From an uncultured Salinisphaerales bacterium (GTDB lineage Bacteria > Pseudomonadota > Gammaproteobacteria > Nevskiales > CAJXLF01): a DNA stretch of 64,000 nt. The notes under the pieces are model-generated. The model was not told where the DNA came from. It did no database searches and saw only the letters and a list, made by a program, of their open reading frames with translations. The translations under genes were made by a program, and so were the position numbers. Where the stretch lies: NCBI GenBank assembly GCA_913055805.1, contig CAJXLF010000003.1, positions 235,258 through 299,257 on the forward strand, written 5' to 3'. This document shows, piece after piece, positions 44,888 through 54,685 of this stretch (the stretch's first letter is position 1; every line of letters starts with the position of its first letter).

Positions 44888-46417
44888 CTAGCCGTACAGC
44901 CAGCTGTGGAACTTGCGGTAGTCACGCTTCAGTGCACTATCCTCGTCCGGCGCATTGAAGATTTCTTCCAGGTGCTGCTTGAGCGCGGTACTGGCGCGTA
45001 TCTTTGCCTTCAGGTCTTCTGAACGCTCTGCAATGACCCACAGGGTATAAACGTTGTAGGGAATCAGTTCCTCGGCACCCAGCACGTAACTGACTACCGC
45101 GCCCGCATTGTGGCCAATACGCTCTTCCTCCAGCTGGGTCAGCAGGTTGGTGAAGCCGCGCGTCTGCTTGAGCACGCCGCTCTGACTGGACAGCAGTGAG
45201 GGATAGCCAATGGTCGAAGCATTCTCGAAGGAGTACTTGCGCTTGTGAATAGCCCAGCGGCCATGCTGACGCCAGCCTTCGATAAACAGTTTCTCATCCC
45301 CTTGCAGCGGACCCGGATGCTTATAGGGGTACATGGGCCGCGTCATCATCTCGTAGAGAATCTCCGCATAACGCAGTGAGGCATCCTCGGTGATGGTCTT
45401 GCCCGTGGGGTTCACGAAGTAACGCGGATCAGGGTCGATCACATAGGCCGTCTGCACGATGTGGAAAGGCAGGGAAAAATGTGACCCGGCCTTGATGCCC
45501 GGCGACTTGTCCCACCAGGTGAATACCGTGGCCGAGGGGAATATCCGCGCGTAGTCGAGGATGATGTTGTCCTCGTTGGTATTCTCCAGAAAGATGTCGT
45601 TGAGGTCGTCGATACTGTCTTCCAGCTCGCCCAGGTTCAGATGCTTGCGGATCATGTGCAACGGCGAACTGCCGATGCGCTCGTCGTCATCCACATCCTT
45701 GTTGAACACTTCCGTAGTGGCGGTATGGCAGCCCTGCAGCCACAGGGCCTTCACCTGGCTGAACCAGGCGCTGTAGCCGGGCCGGGATGACAGCGAATAT
45801 AGAAAATCGATTTCCAGGTCACCGCTGGTGCGGTCGCCCCAGAATTCGCCATCCTCGTCATGATGCCCGGATAAAACCAGGCCATCGCAACGCACGCCGC
45901 TGCGCACCAGCGCTTCGATGGCGTCCTCGGGGTCGGCGTCCTCGGCCTGGTATTCCGTCACCGTGATCTTCGGCGCCGCAGGATACCGGGTCAGCTTGTT
46001 GGCGAAGTTACGCGCCACACTCACTTCATAGGGATTATTGAAGGACAGGTAGCAGAGATGCGCCTTGGCGTTCTCGCTCACTACCGGCTTGGGAGGTTCC
46101 GGCTCGGCTTCTTCTTCGGCCTGTTCTTCGTCACTCGGGGCATCCGCCCCGGCGGCGGCGTTTTCATCCTCGGTCAGTTCGGTTGTATCGGCTTGCGCAG
46201 ACTCGTCGGCGCTTTCCTCTTCAGCCACCTCCGAATCAGACGGCAGATCGGCATCGTCACCCAGACCAGGCAATGGCGTACCTGCCAGGTTCTCCTCGGG
46301 AGGCATCTCTACCTGGCCGTTAACGCCTCCCGACTGCATATACCAGACAGCTGCGGCTGCCAGCCCAAAGCTGAGTACCAACACCAGAGCCAGGGTTAAA
46401 AACCGTGACGACATCAA
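44888..46417 (-). CDS. membrane-anchored periplasmic protein with caspase/CHAT-like motifs
   Basis: A 509-residue protein. One N-terminal signal-anchor helix (residues 6-27) is followed by an Asp/Glu-rich low-complexity linker (about 50-110), then a soluble domain. That domain has the strand-His motif LVLSGHH (His185-His186) and the strand-Cys motif ALWLQGC (Cys230), 44 residues apart. This matches the catalytic dyad arrangement of clan CD proteases (caspases, CHAT, gingipains). The C-terminal 200 residues are helical and unassigned. I do not recognise a named family. It is preceded by a terminator, so it is transcribed alone. Confidence 0.6.
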   Translation of the reverse strand: MMSSRFLTLALVLVLSFGLAAAAVWYMQSGGVNGQVEMPPEENLAGTPLPGLGDDADLPSDSEVAEEESADESAQADTTELTEDENAAAGADAPSDEEQAEEEAEPEPPKPVVSENAKAHLCYLSFNNPYEVSVARNFANKLTRYPAAPKITVTEYQAEDADPEDAIEALVRSGVRCDGLVLSGHHDEDGEFWGDRTSGDLEIDFLYSLSSRPGYSAWFSQVKALWLQGCHTATTEVFNKDVDDDERIGSSPLHMIRKHLNLGELEDSIDDLNDIFLENTNEDNIILDYARIFPSATVFTWWDKSPGIKAGSHFSLPFHIVQTAYVIDPDPRYFVNPTGKTITEDASLRYAEILYEMMTRPMYPYKHPGPLQGDEKLFIEGWRQHGRWAIHKRKYSFENASTIGYPSLLSSQSGVLKQTRGFTNLLTQLEEERIGHNAGAVVSYVLGAEELIPYNVYTLWVIAERSEDLKAKIRASTALKQHLEEIFNAPDEDSALKRDYRKFHSWLYG

Positions 46418-46508
46418 ACGCCCCTGAGAAATCCGAAAATCTTATACGTTGTCCGTTAGCACCGAACAACTATACAGGGAAACTGCCGTGCACTTGTTAC
46501 ATCGGGGT

Positions 46509-46541
46509 GAAAAAGAACCGGGGCGAGCAACACCCGCCCCG
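46509..46541 (-). terminator. Rho-independent terminator after the beta-helix surface gene
   Basis: On the minus strand a CGGGGCG/CGCCCCG stem with a nine-base loop is followed by GTTCTTTTT. It is six bases past the stop codon of the JDVT-CTERM-type gene and isolates it from the next gene. Confidence 0.75.
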
Positions 46542-46546
46542 CAGCC

Positions 46547-49201
46547 CTAGGCCTGCCTGGAGAATGAAAGCCTGCCCCGTACCAGCTGAACTACAGCGGC
46601 GAGGATCAGTAATCCCAGCAAGGGATCCACCGGCCCGCCTGCATCGCCCATGACGCATCCGTACCAGCTGTCGTCATCATCATCACCGCCGCTACTGCCC
46701 TGGCCTGAACCCGAGCCCCTGGAAGAACCGGTGTCGCCGGTATCCTCAATGGTCGTTGTCACGCTTGCCGGTGTGCCCAGCGTGGCATTGGATGGATTCG
46801 TCAGAGTGAAGATCCCGGTTTCATCCCCTTCCTGCACACCGTCATCCACCAGCGTCACTTCCACATCGGCGCTGGTCTCGCCAGGCGCAAAGGTCACCGT
46901 AGCGGGGGTAAAGCTGAAATCGTCCGTCAATGTCGCAGTAGATCCGGCATCCAGTTCGATATCGACCGTCACCGCAAGGCTTGAGGGGTTGGACAGGCGC
47001 ACCGCCCCGGTCAGCACCAACGTACCGGCATCCTCCGGAGCCGAAGGACTCGCCACGCTGCTGTCGAACATCACCGTGGGCGGAGCAATCGCAACCTTGT
47101 AGTCTTCGACTTCGCCATCGCCAGCCAGACCCGTCGGCGCCAGACCACCCACCGTATCCAGGCGGAAACGGGCGAAGGTTTCACCGGACACCGCGGTAGC
47201 CGGTACCGCGAAATCCAGACCGCTGTTGCTACCCACCACCAGCGCCTCGTCGGTGAAGATCTGCTCACCACCGTCGTCCCAGTCGCCGTCGGCATTGAAG
47301 TCCATCCAGGCATTGAGCAGGCCGGTAGCGCCATTCACCACCACATCCACGGTGGCATTGGCGCCCGCCGCGATGCTCGAAGTAAAGCTCACGCCGTCTT
47401 CGTCATCGGTATTGTCGGCATCGTCACCATCAGTGCCGCCTTCGCCGGCCGCAGCTCCCGGCTGCCCATCGTCTTCTTCATCAATCAACGCACCCAGCAG
47501 CGGCGCCGCCACCTCAATCACATGCCCGGCGCCATCGTCGGCCAGCAGCGTCGGATAGGGCGACGGCGCATCACCGAAATCCAGATTATCGGGTTCGTAT
47601 TCGAAACTGCCGATATCACATTCCGCCGTGCCGCTGTCATCACCATCGACCGGCCGCAGCACATCACGCTGATCCTCAGATGGCATCAGGGCATTGCAGA
47701 GGGTGGTATCCGCCGTATCGATCGCTGCACTGCCAGCCAACAACGCATGCGTTTCGGTCGCACCACCATTCGCCGCCAGATCCTGCAGCTTGATATCCGC
47801 CAGCGCTGTGGCCGTGCCGGTACAACTCGTGTCCGTCGCCAGGCTGGCCGTGGCGGTGTTGTTGGATACTGTTGAGCAGGCCGTTTCTCCGGCCCCCTGC
47901 TGAATGACCAGGGAGTTCTCCAGGATCAGATCGTCCCCGCTGCCGAGGAAAATACCGTCGAAGGTCCCGCTGGCCTGGTTGTAGGCCACGGTGCTGTGCC
48001 GCAGGGTGGCCGTGCCATCGACCAGATAAATACCCCCGCCGGTCACGCCGCTGTCCGAGGTGGAGTTGCCGGATACTGTGCTGTTGATAAGGTCCACATC
48101 GCCCTGGTTAACATTGAGTCCACCGCCCTGGGCGCTGCTGCTTTCGGTCGCATTGCCGCTGATGGTGCTGGACGTGATGACCACATCACCGGTGTTCACG
48201 CGCACACCGCCGCCATCCGCATTCAAGCCCTTGGCCGTATTGACGGCCACCGTGGTATCGACCATGGTCAGGTCACCCATGCCGAGGGAGCCGTTGATAT
48301 ACACACCACCGCCACCGGCATTCTGACCCTCGGTGTAATTGTTGATGATGCGGCTGGCGCTGATATCCGCATTGCCGACAATGACATACAGCCCGCCACC
48401 TTCGCTGGCGTCGCCTTCGGTCCAGTTGCCGTCCAGGACGATGCCGCCGCCGGTGAGGTCCGCATAGCCCCGCGCATAGATGGCGCCGCCGTCCGAGACG
48501 TGATTGCGGGTGGAATTGCCCGTGAATGTACAGTCCTTGATAGTGGTGACTCCATCCCACACGGCCACCGCACCGCCGCTGGACGCGTAGCCTGCGGTGA
48601 AGTTATCCGTGAACTCGCAGTCGTTGAGCGTGGCATCGCCGTCTTCCACATACACCGCGCCGCCTTCCGAATTATCACCGCTGGTGGAATTGGCATTGAC
48701 GTTCACATGATTGAACTCGATATCCGCGTTCAGGGCGTACAGTGCGCCCCCCTGTTCGCCATTTCCGGCGGTCTTGCCGCCGGTCAGGGTCATGTCGTTG
48801 AGCGTGACCTTGAACTCGTTCGGCGCAGAACCCAGGATGGAAAAGACACGCCAATTGCCGTTACCGTCGATGGTCACGCCGTTCGCATCATCCGCATCCG
48901 GACCATTGATGGTCACTGCCTCGGTAATGATCGTCAGCGTCGTGCCTGTGAGCGTAATGGTGCCGCCACTCAAACTGGCGTCGATATTTATCTCGTCCAG
49001 CCCTGCGTCACCCTGTGCACAATCACCACTGGTCGTTTCGTTGTTATTGCTGGCGTTACTCAGCGCTTCGGGCAGACTGCAGAGCCCGTCACCGGCAAAC
49101 ATGGTGTCGTCAGCTGCATTGACGGTAATGGTGGCCGCCTGTGCTGTGGGCGCAATAAAACCGCCGGCGACAAACAGGCAGAGAAGGGCAAAGCGTTTCA
49201 T
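46547..49201 (-). CDS. beta-helix/GEVED/Calx-beta surface protein with JDVT-CTERM-like tail
   Basis: An 884-residue exported protein. It has a signal peptide (residues 1-22) and a CSLREA-like start (DGLCSLPEALSNA). A right-handed beta-helix with many SGNST/GGGVYV repeats covers about residues 80-500. A GEVED-like domain follows (AWMDFNADGDWDDGGEQIF...GDGEVEDYKV), then a Calx-beta domain (about 720-810). The C terminus has a Ser/Gly/Asp linker, a Cys (WYGCVMGDAGG), a hydrophobic helix starting VDPLLGLL and an Arg-rich end. That tail fits JDVT-CTERM sorting, in which the helix is removed by a CPBP-type protease. Adhesion or matrix function is likely. Confidence 0.8.
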   Translation of the reverse strand: MKRFALLCLFVAGGFIAPTAQAATITVNAADDTMFAGDGLCSLPEALSNASNNNETTSGDCAQGDAGLDEINIDASLSGGTITLTGTTLTIITEAVTINGPDADDANGVTIDGNGNWRVFSILGSAPNEFKVTLNDMTLTGGKTAGNGEQGGALYALNADIEFNHVNVNANSTSGDNSEGGAVYVEDGDATLNDCEFTDNFTAGYASSGGAVAVWDGVTTIKDCTFTGNSTRNHVSDGGAIYARGYADLTGGGIVLDGNWTEGDASEGGGLYVIVGNADISASRIINNYTEGQNAGGGGVYINGSLGMGDLTMVDTTVAVNTAKGLNADGGGVRVNTGDVVITSSTISGNATESSSAQGGGLNVNQGDVDLINSTVSGNSTSDSGVTGGGIYLVDGTATLRHSTVAYNQASGTFDGIFLGSGDDLILENSLVIQQGAGETACSTVSNNTATASLATDTSCTGTATALADIKLQDLAANGGATETHALLAGSAAIDTADTTLCNALMPSEDQRDVLRPVDGDDSGTAECDIGSFEYEPDNLDFGDAPSPYPTLLADDGAGHVIEVAAPLLGALIDEEDDGQPGAAAGEGGTDGDDADNTDDEDGVSFTSSIAAGANATVDVVVNGATGLLNAWMDFNADGDWDDGGEQIFTDEALVVGSNSGLDFAVPATAVSGETFARFRLDTVGGLAPTGLAGDGEVEDYKVAIAPPTVMFDSSVASPSAPEDAGTLVLTGAVRLSNPSSLAVTVDIELDAGSTATLTDDFSFTPATVTFAPGETSADVEVTLVDDGVQEGDETGIFTLTNPSNATLGTPASVTTTIEDTGDTGSSRGSGSGQGSSGGDDDDDSWYGCVMGDAGGPVDPLLGLLILAAVVQLVRGRLSFSRQA

Positions 49202-49309
49202 ACAGACCTCAGCTATTTTTTACCCGCCGCAACGGGATGTTTTCACTGAGAGTCAGCGTAACGAGACAGTCCGGGCGAAACCTCCCCAGACCTTATGGTT
49301 TTCGGGTAT

Positions 49310-50416
49310 TCAGGAATTCAGCAGACAGGATGCCAGTTCCTGGCGATTATGCACATCCAGATGATCATAAATAGCCCGGCTGTGGCTGATAGCGGTATTT
49401 TCGGTAATGCCCATCTGGTCGGCGATTTCAGCATAGGATTCACCTCTGGCCATAAGCAGGCAAACCTGCCGCTGCCGGGGCGTCATGCGCAGCTGATTGA
49501 TACGTCGCATCAAGCGCAGCGCCTTGGGTTCCTGGTGACGTACTGTAATACCGATCAGGCCGGTACTATCGGCGCCGTCTTCCAGCCGGGACGCGGCAAA
49601 GCGGAAACGCCCCCAGGCGTTCTGCATGCACAATACCGGCGGTTCTTCGACCCGCTTCTGTGCCTGCACCGCTTCCAGCCTGTCACAGAGGCTTTTCACC
49701 TTGCGCGGCAACCTGCTGCTGTCAACGGCGCGATGTCGGCTTGAGGCCACCCGATCGTGATTGGCCAGAAACAGTAAATGCCGCGCGGCCGGCGACTGCC
49801 AGACGATCCGGCCTTGCCGGTCAGCCACCAGCAGTCCCTCGGCCTCGCCATCCACCCACTCCTCGACTGAGTCCGGCGCTTCTTCCAGTGCATAGGCCAG
49901 AAAGGCCGACAATCGCTCAAGACAGCGGGCTTCTACGGGACTGAAAGGCTTTTCCCTCCTGCCACGGTGCAGCATCACCACACCCCGGCTGTCCGGGCCG
50001 TCGCGCACCACCAGGTGCATCTGCCAGTGAATATCCAGCGGACTCAGATACTCATTGTAGAAACGGTGCTTCTGAAACCGGCTGCGCTCGACCGTCATGC
50101 ATTCATCCAGGTCGATGGCGTTTTTCTGCTGCTGCAGAATCGCACGCCAGCCCATGAACACGTCCAGTTCGGAGCGGTTGTAAAACTCATGCAGGTAATA
50201 GGGCAGAAACATCGGCGCATCCGGCGTTTCGTTGTAGGCATCGACGATGTTGCCGGCGTTATCCGCCCACAGAAAGGTACTGGAATGCGACGGCACAAAC
50301 TCGTGCAGTTGATCGAGCACGGCGGGTATCAGCAACTTGCTGCCCAGTCCCAGGCTGCATAACTGCTGAACCTTTGCCTCTGCTTCTTTGCGTGCCCTGT
50401 TGCCGTATTCCCGCAT
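49310..50416 (-). CDS. LuxR-type regulator with a GAF/PAS-like sensor domain
   Basis: A 368-residue regulator. The N-terminal 290 residues look like a sensor of the GAF/PAS kind (GLLVADRQGRIVWQSPAARHLL is PAS-like). The C-terminal LuxR helix-turn-helix spans residues 305-365, with LRMTPRQRQVCLLMARGESYAEIADQMGITENTAISHSRAIYDHL. There is no receiver domain, so it probably senses a ligand directly. The gene follows rhlE on the same strand but has its own 74-bp leader. It lies directly downstream of the divergent-facing promoter of no other gene, so its target is unknown. Confidence 0.8.
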   Translation of the reverse strand: MREYGNRARKEAEAKVQQLCSLGLGSKLLIPAVLDQLHEFVPSHSSTFLWADNAGNIVDAYNETPDAPMFLPYYLHEFYNRSELDVFMGWRAILQQQKNAIDLDECMTVERSRFQKHRFYNEYLSPLDIHWQMHLVVRDGPDSRGVVMLHRGRREKPFSPVEARCLERLSAFLAYALEEAPDSVEEWVDGEAEGLLVADRQGRIVWQSPAARHLLFLANHDRVASSRHRAVDSSRLPRKVKSLCDRLEAVQAQKRVEEPPVLCMQNAWGRFRFAASRLEDGADSTGLIGITVRHQEPKALRLMRRINQLRMTPRQRQVCLLMARGESYAEIADQMGITENTAISHSRAIYDHLDVHNRQELASCLLNS

Positions 50417-50490
50417 GCCTGGCCGCCCGGAAAACCATTCCCTTTCAGCCTAACATGACCAGGATGACAAGGGGATTGCCGACACCCTGC

Positions 50491-51816
50491 TCAGGCTGAT
50501 CCCGGTCGCTGACCTCCGGCGCCCTGACGTCTGCGGTTCGACTTCTTGCGGCGGGACTGGGGTGCATGCTGGCCATTGCCAGCACCACGGGCATTGCGGC
50601 GACCGGGCTTTTGCTGGTCACGCGGCGCCGGTCTTCCATGCCGCCCTGCCGGCTTCTGCTGGTCGGCCGGCTCGCCCTTGTCTTCCTTGAGGTAGTAACC
50701 CTCAATCTTCAGCTCGGGGATCTGACGATTCAGCAGTTTCTGGATATCACGCAGAAACGGACGTTCATCGGTGGACACCAGAGACAAGGCTTCACCCTGC
50801 AGGCCGGCGCGGCCGGTACGGCCGATGCGATGCACATAGTCGGCGGGGACATTCGGCAATTCATAGTTAATGACATGCGGCAACTGGTCAATATCCAGGC
50901 CGCGCGCAGCAATATCAGTAGCTACCAGCACGCGAACCGCGCCGGTTTTGAACCCCTGCAGAGCCTTGGTCCGCGCACCCTGGCTTTTGTTGCCATGCAG
51001 AGCCGCCGAAGTCAGGCCATCCATTTCGAGTTGCTGACACAGGCGGTTGGCGCCGTGCTTGGTGCGGGTAAACACCAGCACCTGCTGCCAGTTGTTCTTG
51101 CCGATCATCCAGGACAACAGTTCGCGTTTCTGGTGCTTGGCCACGTAGATCAGTTTCTGATCAATGAGCTCCGCCGTCGAATTGCGTGGCGCCACATCAA
51201 TTTCAACCGGGTTTTCGATGAAGCTTTTCGCCAGCTTGCGGATTTCCGGTGAAAACGTCGCCGAGAACAACAGGTTCTGGCGCCGCTCCGGCAGCCGCTT
51301 GATGACCTTGCGGATGTCGTGGATGAAACCCATGTCCAGCATGCGGTCGGCTTCATCCAGCACGAACACCTGTATCTCGGACAGGTCGATATTGCCCTGC
51401 TGCACATGGTCCAGCAGGCGGCCCGGCGTGGCAATCAGCACATCCACGCCCTGGCGAAGCGCCTTGAGCTGGGGAACCGCACTCACGCCACCGAAAATGA
51501 TCGTGGAGCGCAGGCGCATATCACCGCCGTATTCACGCACGCTCTCGCCCACCTGGGCGGCCAGCTCGCGCGTCGGCGTCAGCACCAGCACGCGTGGATT
51601 CTTCGAACGGTGATCCGTCTGACAGCTCAGGCGCTGAAGAATCGGCAGCGTGAACGCCGCCGTCTTGCCGGTGCCGGTCTGGGCGGCGGCCAGCAGGTCG
51701 CGGCCCTCGATGACGGCGGGAATGGCGCGTTGCTGGATAGGTGTGGGGGTGCTGTAACCAAGACGCGCAACAGCATTCAACAGGCCTTCATTGAGGCCCA
51801 GTTCGGAAAAAGACAT
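50491..51816 (-). CDS. rhlE: ATP-dependent RNA helicase RhlE
   Basis: A 441-residue DEAD-box helicase. The Q motif ([13 protein letters not shown]), Walker A AQTGTGKT (residues 45-52), [20 protein letters not shown] and the HRIGRTGR motif VI are all present in order. The C-terminal tail is basic and low in complexity ([12 protein letters not shown]...[10 protein letters not shown]), as in RhlE proteins that help ribosome assembly and RNA decay. A long leader precedes it (about 200 bp back to the next gene), which may hold cold- or autoregulation signals, though none is clear. Confidence 0.95.
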   Translation of the reverse strand: MSFSELGLNEGLLNAVARLGYSTPTPIQQRAIPAVIEGRDLLAAAQTGTGKTAAFTLPILQRLSCQTDHRSKNPRVLVLTPTRELAAQVGESVREYGGDMRLRSTIIFGGVSAVPQLKALRQGVDVLIATPGRLLDHVQQGNIDLSEIQVFVLDEADRMLDMGFIHDIRKVIKRLPERRQNLLFSATFSPEIRKLAKSFIENPVEIDVAPRNSTAELIDQKLIYVAKHQKRELLSWMIGKNNWQQVLVFTRTKHGANRLCQQLEMDGLTSAALHGNKSQGARTKALQGFKTGAVRVLVATDIAARGLDIDQLPHVINYELPNVPADYVHRIGRTGRAGLQGEALSLVSTDERPFLRDIQKLLNRQIPELKIEGYYLKEDKGEPADQQKPAGRHGRPAPRDQQKPGRRNARGAGNGQHAPQSRRKKSNRRRQGAGGQRPGSA

Positions 51817-52025
51817 TTTGAAAACTCCTGAAGCCCATCCGCCTTGTGGCGATTCCGGTTCAGGCTGTGTGAAAAAGTCGCGCGGTCTACGCGCGGCAGC
51901 TCTGCTTAAAGAGAACGAGGGAAAAGACCCTGTGAATCGTGACCTCTTCGGGCACCACCGGAGGGTGCCGCAGTCAGCGGGGCGCAGTATACGCAGTTGG
52001 TGGGCAAAAGTCGCGGTTTTTTCTT
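51817..52025. other. rhlE 5' leader region
   Basis: A 209-bp gap holds the rhlE promoter. It contains a GC-rich short dyad (CGCG-GTCTA-CGCG near 51,880) and a GGGAAAAGACCC stretch. No gene or recognised riboswitch is visible. Confidence 0.3.
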
Positions 52026-52487
52026 CTAATCCTGAGACTTGCGGTAATTCCGCGTCAGGAACCGGTCCAGCTCATTGGCAAATGCCTGGCGGTCGCTCTG
52101 GTTCAGCGCCGGCGGCCCGCCGGTCTGGATGCCACTGCCCCGCAGGGTATCCATGAAGTCGCGCATGTTCAGCCGCGCCTTGATGTTGTCGGGCGAATAC
52201 ATCTCACCGCGTGGATTCAGCGCATGGCCGCCCTTTTCAATCACTTCAGCGGCCAGCGGGATATCGGCGGTAATGACCAGGTCGCCCGCTTGGGTCCGCT
52301 TCACGATTTCGTTATCCGCCACATCGAAACCGGATGCCACCTGCAGCATCTGGATGTTCGGTGCGTTGGGCACGCGAATGAACTGGTTGGCCACCAGCGT
52401 CACCGGCACACCCGTGCGCCGGGCCGCCTTGAACAGGATCTCTTTCACAACACCCGGACAGGCGTCCGCATCCACCCATATCTGCAT
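52026..52487 (-). CDS. yaiI: YaiI/YqxD-family protein (DUF188)
   Basis: A 153-residue PIN-like-fold protein with the DUF188 start [22 protein letters not shown], then NQFIRVP, and the [19 protein letters not shown] block with conserved Asp residues. Members are uncharacterised and may be nucleases. The gene is the last of a run of small minus-strand genes. Confidence 0.9.
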   Translation of the reverse strand: MQIWVDADACPGVVKEILFKAARRTGVPVTLVANQFIRVPNAPNIQMLQVASGFDVADNEIVKRTQAGDLVITADIPLAAEVIEKGGHALNPRGEMYSPDNIKARLNMRDFMDTLRGSGIQTGGPPALNQSDRQAFANELDRFLTRNYRKSQD

Positions 52488-52504
52488 AAAGGGCTGGCGT
52501 AGCG

Positions 52505-52930
52505 TTACGCCGGCGGAGCAAATCTGGCGAAGAGCTCCTCTCCGGTCAGCTTGCCGGTGTGATTGGCAAAATCGTAGAAACCCGGTTTTTCCTCAATGAA
52601 AACCTGCTCGTGAAACTGCATGTCCCTGGCATTATCAAACAGGCCCAGCGGCAGCACGTAATAGTCATTGCCCTTCAGGTGATAGAACAGATGCGTGCCG
52701 CATTGCTTGCAGAAGCCACGTTCGGCCCATTCCGAGGAAGAAAAGCGACCCACATTCTCCTCGCCCTTGATCTGCACATCCGAACCGCAGCCCACCGCCA
52801 TCAGCGGACCACCGCCCCATTTGCGGCACATGCTGCAATGACAGGCATCGAAGTGATGGCTGGCCGAGGCGGCTTCCATCCTCACCGCGCCACACAGGCA
52901 GCTGCCTTTCCCTGCAAATGTTTCCGACAT
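52505..52930 (-). CDS. GFA-family zinc protein
   Basis: A 141-residue member of the glutathione-dependent formaldehyde-activating (GFA/CENP-V) family. It has the zinc-binding motifs [20 protein letters not shown] and [10 protein letters not shown] in the expected order. Members bind zinc through Cys clusters, and some activate glutathione-formaldehyde adducts; many have no such activity. Likely co-transcribed with the neighbouring minus-strand genes. Confidence 0.88.
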   Translation of the reverse strand: MSETFAGKGSCLCGAVRMEAASASHHFDACHCSMCRKWGGGPLMAVGCGSDVQIKGEENVGRFSSSEWAERGFCKQCGTHLFYHLKGNDYYVLPLGLFDNARDMQFHEQVFIEEKPGFYDFANHTGKLTGEELFARFAPPA

Positions 52931-52943
52931 CGCTCACTCCTTA

Positions 52944-53390
52944 TTAACTGAGAATACCGTCCATGAATTCCGGCCAGCCCGCATAGGCCTGCGGATCCCA
53001 CAGGCCCTCGATCAATGTCTGCGCCTCGGCCTTGCTCCACAGCCCGCGGCTCACCGCATACCGGGCATAGAAAGCGCTCACCCGGTAATTGGCGGCACAG
53101 TGAATATGCAGCTTGCTGTCTGGCCTGTCATCCAGCGCCTGGCAGAAGCACTCGAAGTCCGGCTCGGTGGGTTCGGCGAAATTCACCGGTATATATATGT
53201 ACTCCACACCCTGCCCTTCAACGATGGCCTGCTCGTCAGGCACGGCGTACTCACTGCTGTCCGGCAGCAGATTGATCACCGCCGTATAACCTTCATCCGC
53301 AAGCCCCTTGAGCCGGCCGGCGCCCACCACGCCGGATGTGGTCAGCTTGTCGCTGATCTGGCGAAAGTTGTAACTGTTACTGATCGCCAT
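52944..53390 (-). CDS. DUF442/BLH-type phosphatase-like protein
   Basis: A 148-residue protein resembling the N-terminal phosphatase domain of beta-lactamase-hydrolase-like proteins. The signature HCAANYRVS holds the Cys and Arg of a P-loop (Cys-x4-Arg). ATG 53390 follows GGGG and is favoured over 53402. It overlaps the upstream membrane gene's end, which suggests coupling. Probable small phosphatase; the substrate is unknown. Confidence 0.78.
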   Translation of the reverse strand: MAISNSYNFRQISDKLTTSGVVGAGRLKGLADEGYTAVINLLPDSSEYAVPDEQAIVEGQGVEYIYIPVNFAEPTEPDFECFCQALDDRPDSKLHIHCAANYRVSAFYARYAVSRGLWSKAEAQTLIEGLWDPQAYAGWPEFMDGILS

Positions 53391-53913
53391 CTGCCGCCCC
53401 ACCCAACATCAGCTTGCCACTGAGTATCGTCACCAGCAGCACAAAGAACACCGCCAGCGACCACTTCGTCGTGGCGCAAGCGGCGGCCAGCATTACCGGC
53501 AGCTCCGAGATAGCCAGATACCCGGTAATCATCGGCAGATGCAGACTGTTTTCCACCAGGTCCAACACGCCCATGAACAAGGCCAGCGGCAGAATCCAGT
53601 TCCAGCGGGGCGACACATTCAGGCGATTGAACAGCAACGCCGTCGCATAGAAGGCAAAAAGACTGTACCAGACCGGATGTACGAAATCGGGATAGAAGTG
53701 ATTCAGCAGAGCCTGCTTCTGCTCCGGACTCATGCCCGCCAGCAGCTGGCCAAAACTGTCGGCATCGAAAGTGAGCTGCAGCGTAATCAGCAGCACATCC
53801 GCATTGCCCGAATGCAGCAGGAAGCCGATCAATGCCTGCGAGGCTACAAACAGCAGACCGAACAAGGCCACTTTGGCGCCGCTGGCATGCGCCCTTTGCA
53901 ACTGGTTAATCAC
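53377..53913 (-). CDS. four-helix membrane protein, unknown function
   Basis: A 178-residue protein with about four hydrophobic helices and an intervening acidic loop (QLTFDADSFGQLLAGMSPEQKQALLNHFYPD). It overlaps the phosphatase-like gene by 14 bases. I recognise no named family. Confidence 0.6.
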   Translation of the reverse strand: MINQLQRAHASGAKVALFGLLFVASQALIGFLLHSGNADVLLITLQLTFDADSFGQLLAGMSPEQKQALLNHFYPDFVHPVWYSLFAFYATALLFNRLNVSPRWNWILPLALFMGVLDLVENSLHLPMITGYLAISELPVMLAAACATTKWSLAVFFVLLVTILSGKLMLGGAADGDQ

Positions 53914-53996
53914 GAGCCCTCACCCTTTCATTGTGTTGATTGCAAAAGAACCCCTGCCGGATCATAACCGACCCGGCTCACATGAGGGAGGTCGCC

Positions 53997-54536
53997 CTAC
54001 CTGCGCGGCGCGGTGGGCACCATGATGTGTGCGTAAGGCGTGTTCTTCCACATCACATACGGACCACCGGCATCCGGGTCGGTCGGCAAACCTTCCAGGT
54101 CGGCAAGATTCGGCACCACAATCATGATGTGCGGCCCCTCTTCCACCCAGGGTTCGCCCTCATCGCGGGTCGTGTCATAGGGGTCGTCATTATTGGTCGG
54201 GATATCCCCTTGCAGCATGTAGGACACCCCCACCCGGTCGGCCTTGAACGGCTCGCCCTTCATGAACGCCTCCATCAGCGCCATCCAGGTTTCATCGTTA
54301 CACATCGGGATTTCGTCTTTGGGCGTCACCGAAGGCATGCACACCCAGCCGTTCGACCCTTCCCGCAACATGCTGCCGTCCACATCCATGATCATCGCTT
54401 CCTTGCTGATCTGCTCGGGCCCGGCACTCATGGCGCGCTTGATCTTGGCCGCCTTCTCGTCAGCACAGCCCATGGTCATGACCGCGAAAGCGATCACAGC
54501 ACTCACACCAGGAAAAATCAGGGATTTTCTTTGCAT
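53997..54536 (-). CDS. lipoprotein, unknown function
   Basis: A 179-residue exported protein with lipobox MTMGC. It has conserved-looking segments WMALMEAFMKGEPF and PYAHIMVPTAP, and two Cys (WVCMPS, MCND) that could form a disulfide. GGAG precedes ATG 54536; the upstream extension to 54659 would run back toward the integron and is unlikely. I do not recognise a family. It is the last host gene before the cassette array. Confidence 0.6.
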   Translation of the reverse strand: MQRKSLIFPGVSAVIAFAVMTMGCADEKAAKIKRAMSAGPEQISKEAMIMDVDGSMLREGSNGWVCMPSVTPKDEIPMCNDETWMALMEAFMKGEPFKADRVGVSYMLQGDIPTNNDDPYDTTRDEGEPWVEEGPHIMIVVPNLADLEGLPTDPDAGGPYVMWKNTPYAHIMVPTAPRR

Positions 54537-54655
54537 CTCCAGCTCCTTTAGCACCAGAAAGCCAGGAGCTAGAACATAGTTGGCGCACAGACAGGCTTCA
54601 AGGAATATATCTCTTGCTGGAATAAAAGTGGTCTGACCCCATTTATTCGCCCAGA

Positions 54656-54685
54656 TCAAACGTCACCTGCAGCGATTTGTTAGGC
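54656..54685 (-). other. attC half-site, distal end of the array
   Basis: TCAAACGTCACCTGCAG followed by the core GTTAGGC (54679-54685) is identical to the right half of the attC at 55276-55374, but the left half is missing and replaced by host sequence. It marks the oldest, truncated end of the array. Confidence 0.7.

Noticed and set aside
54560..54655. Integron integrase within the window
   Set aside because: No tyrosine-recombinase frame on either strand; gene orientation puts it beyond 64,000.
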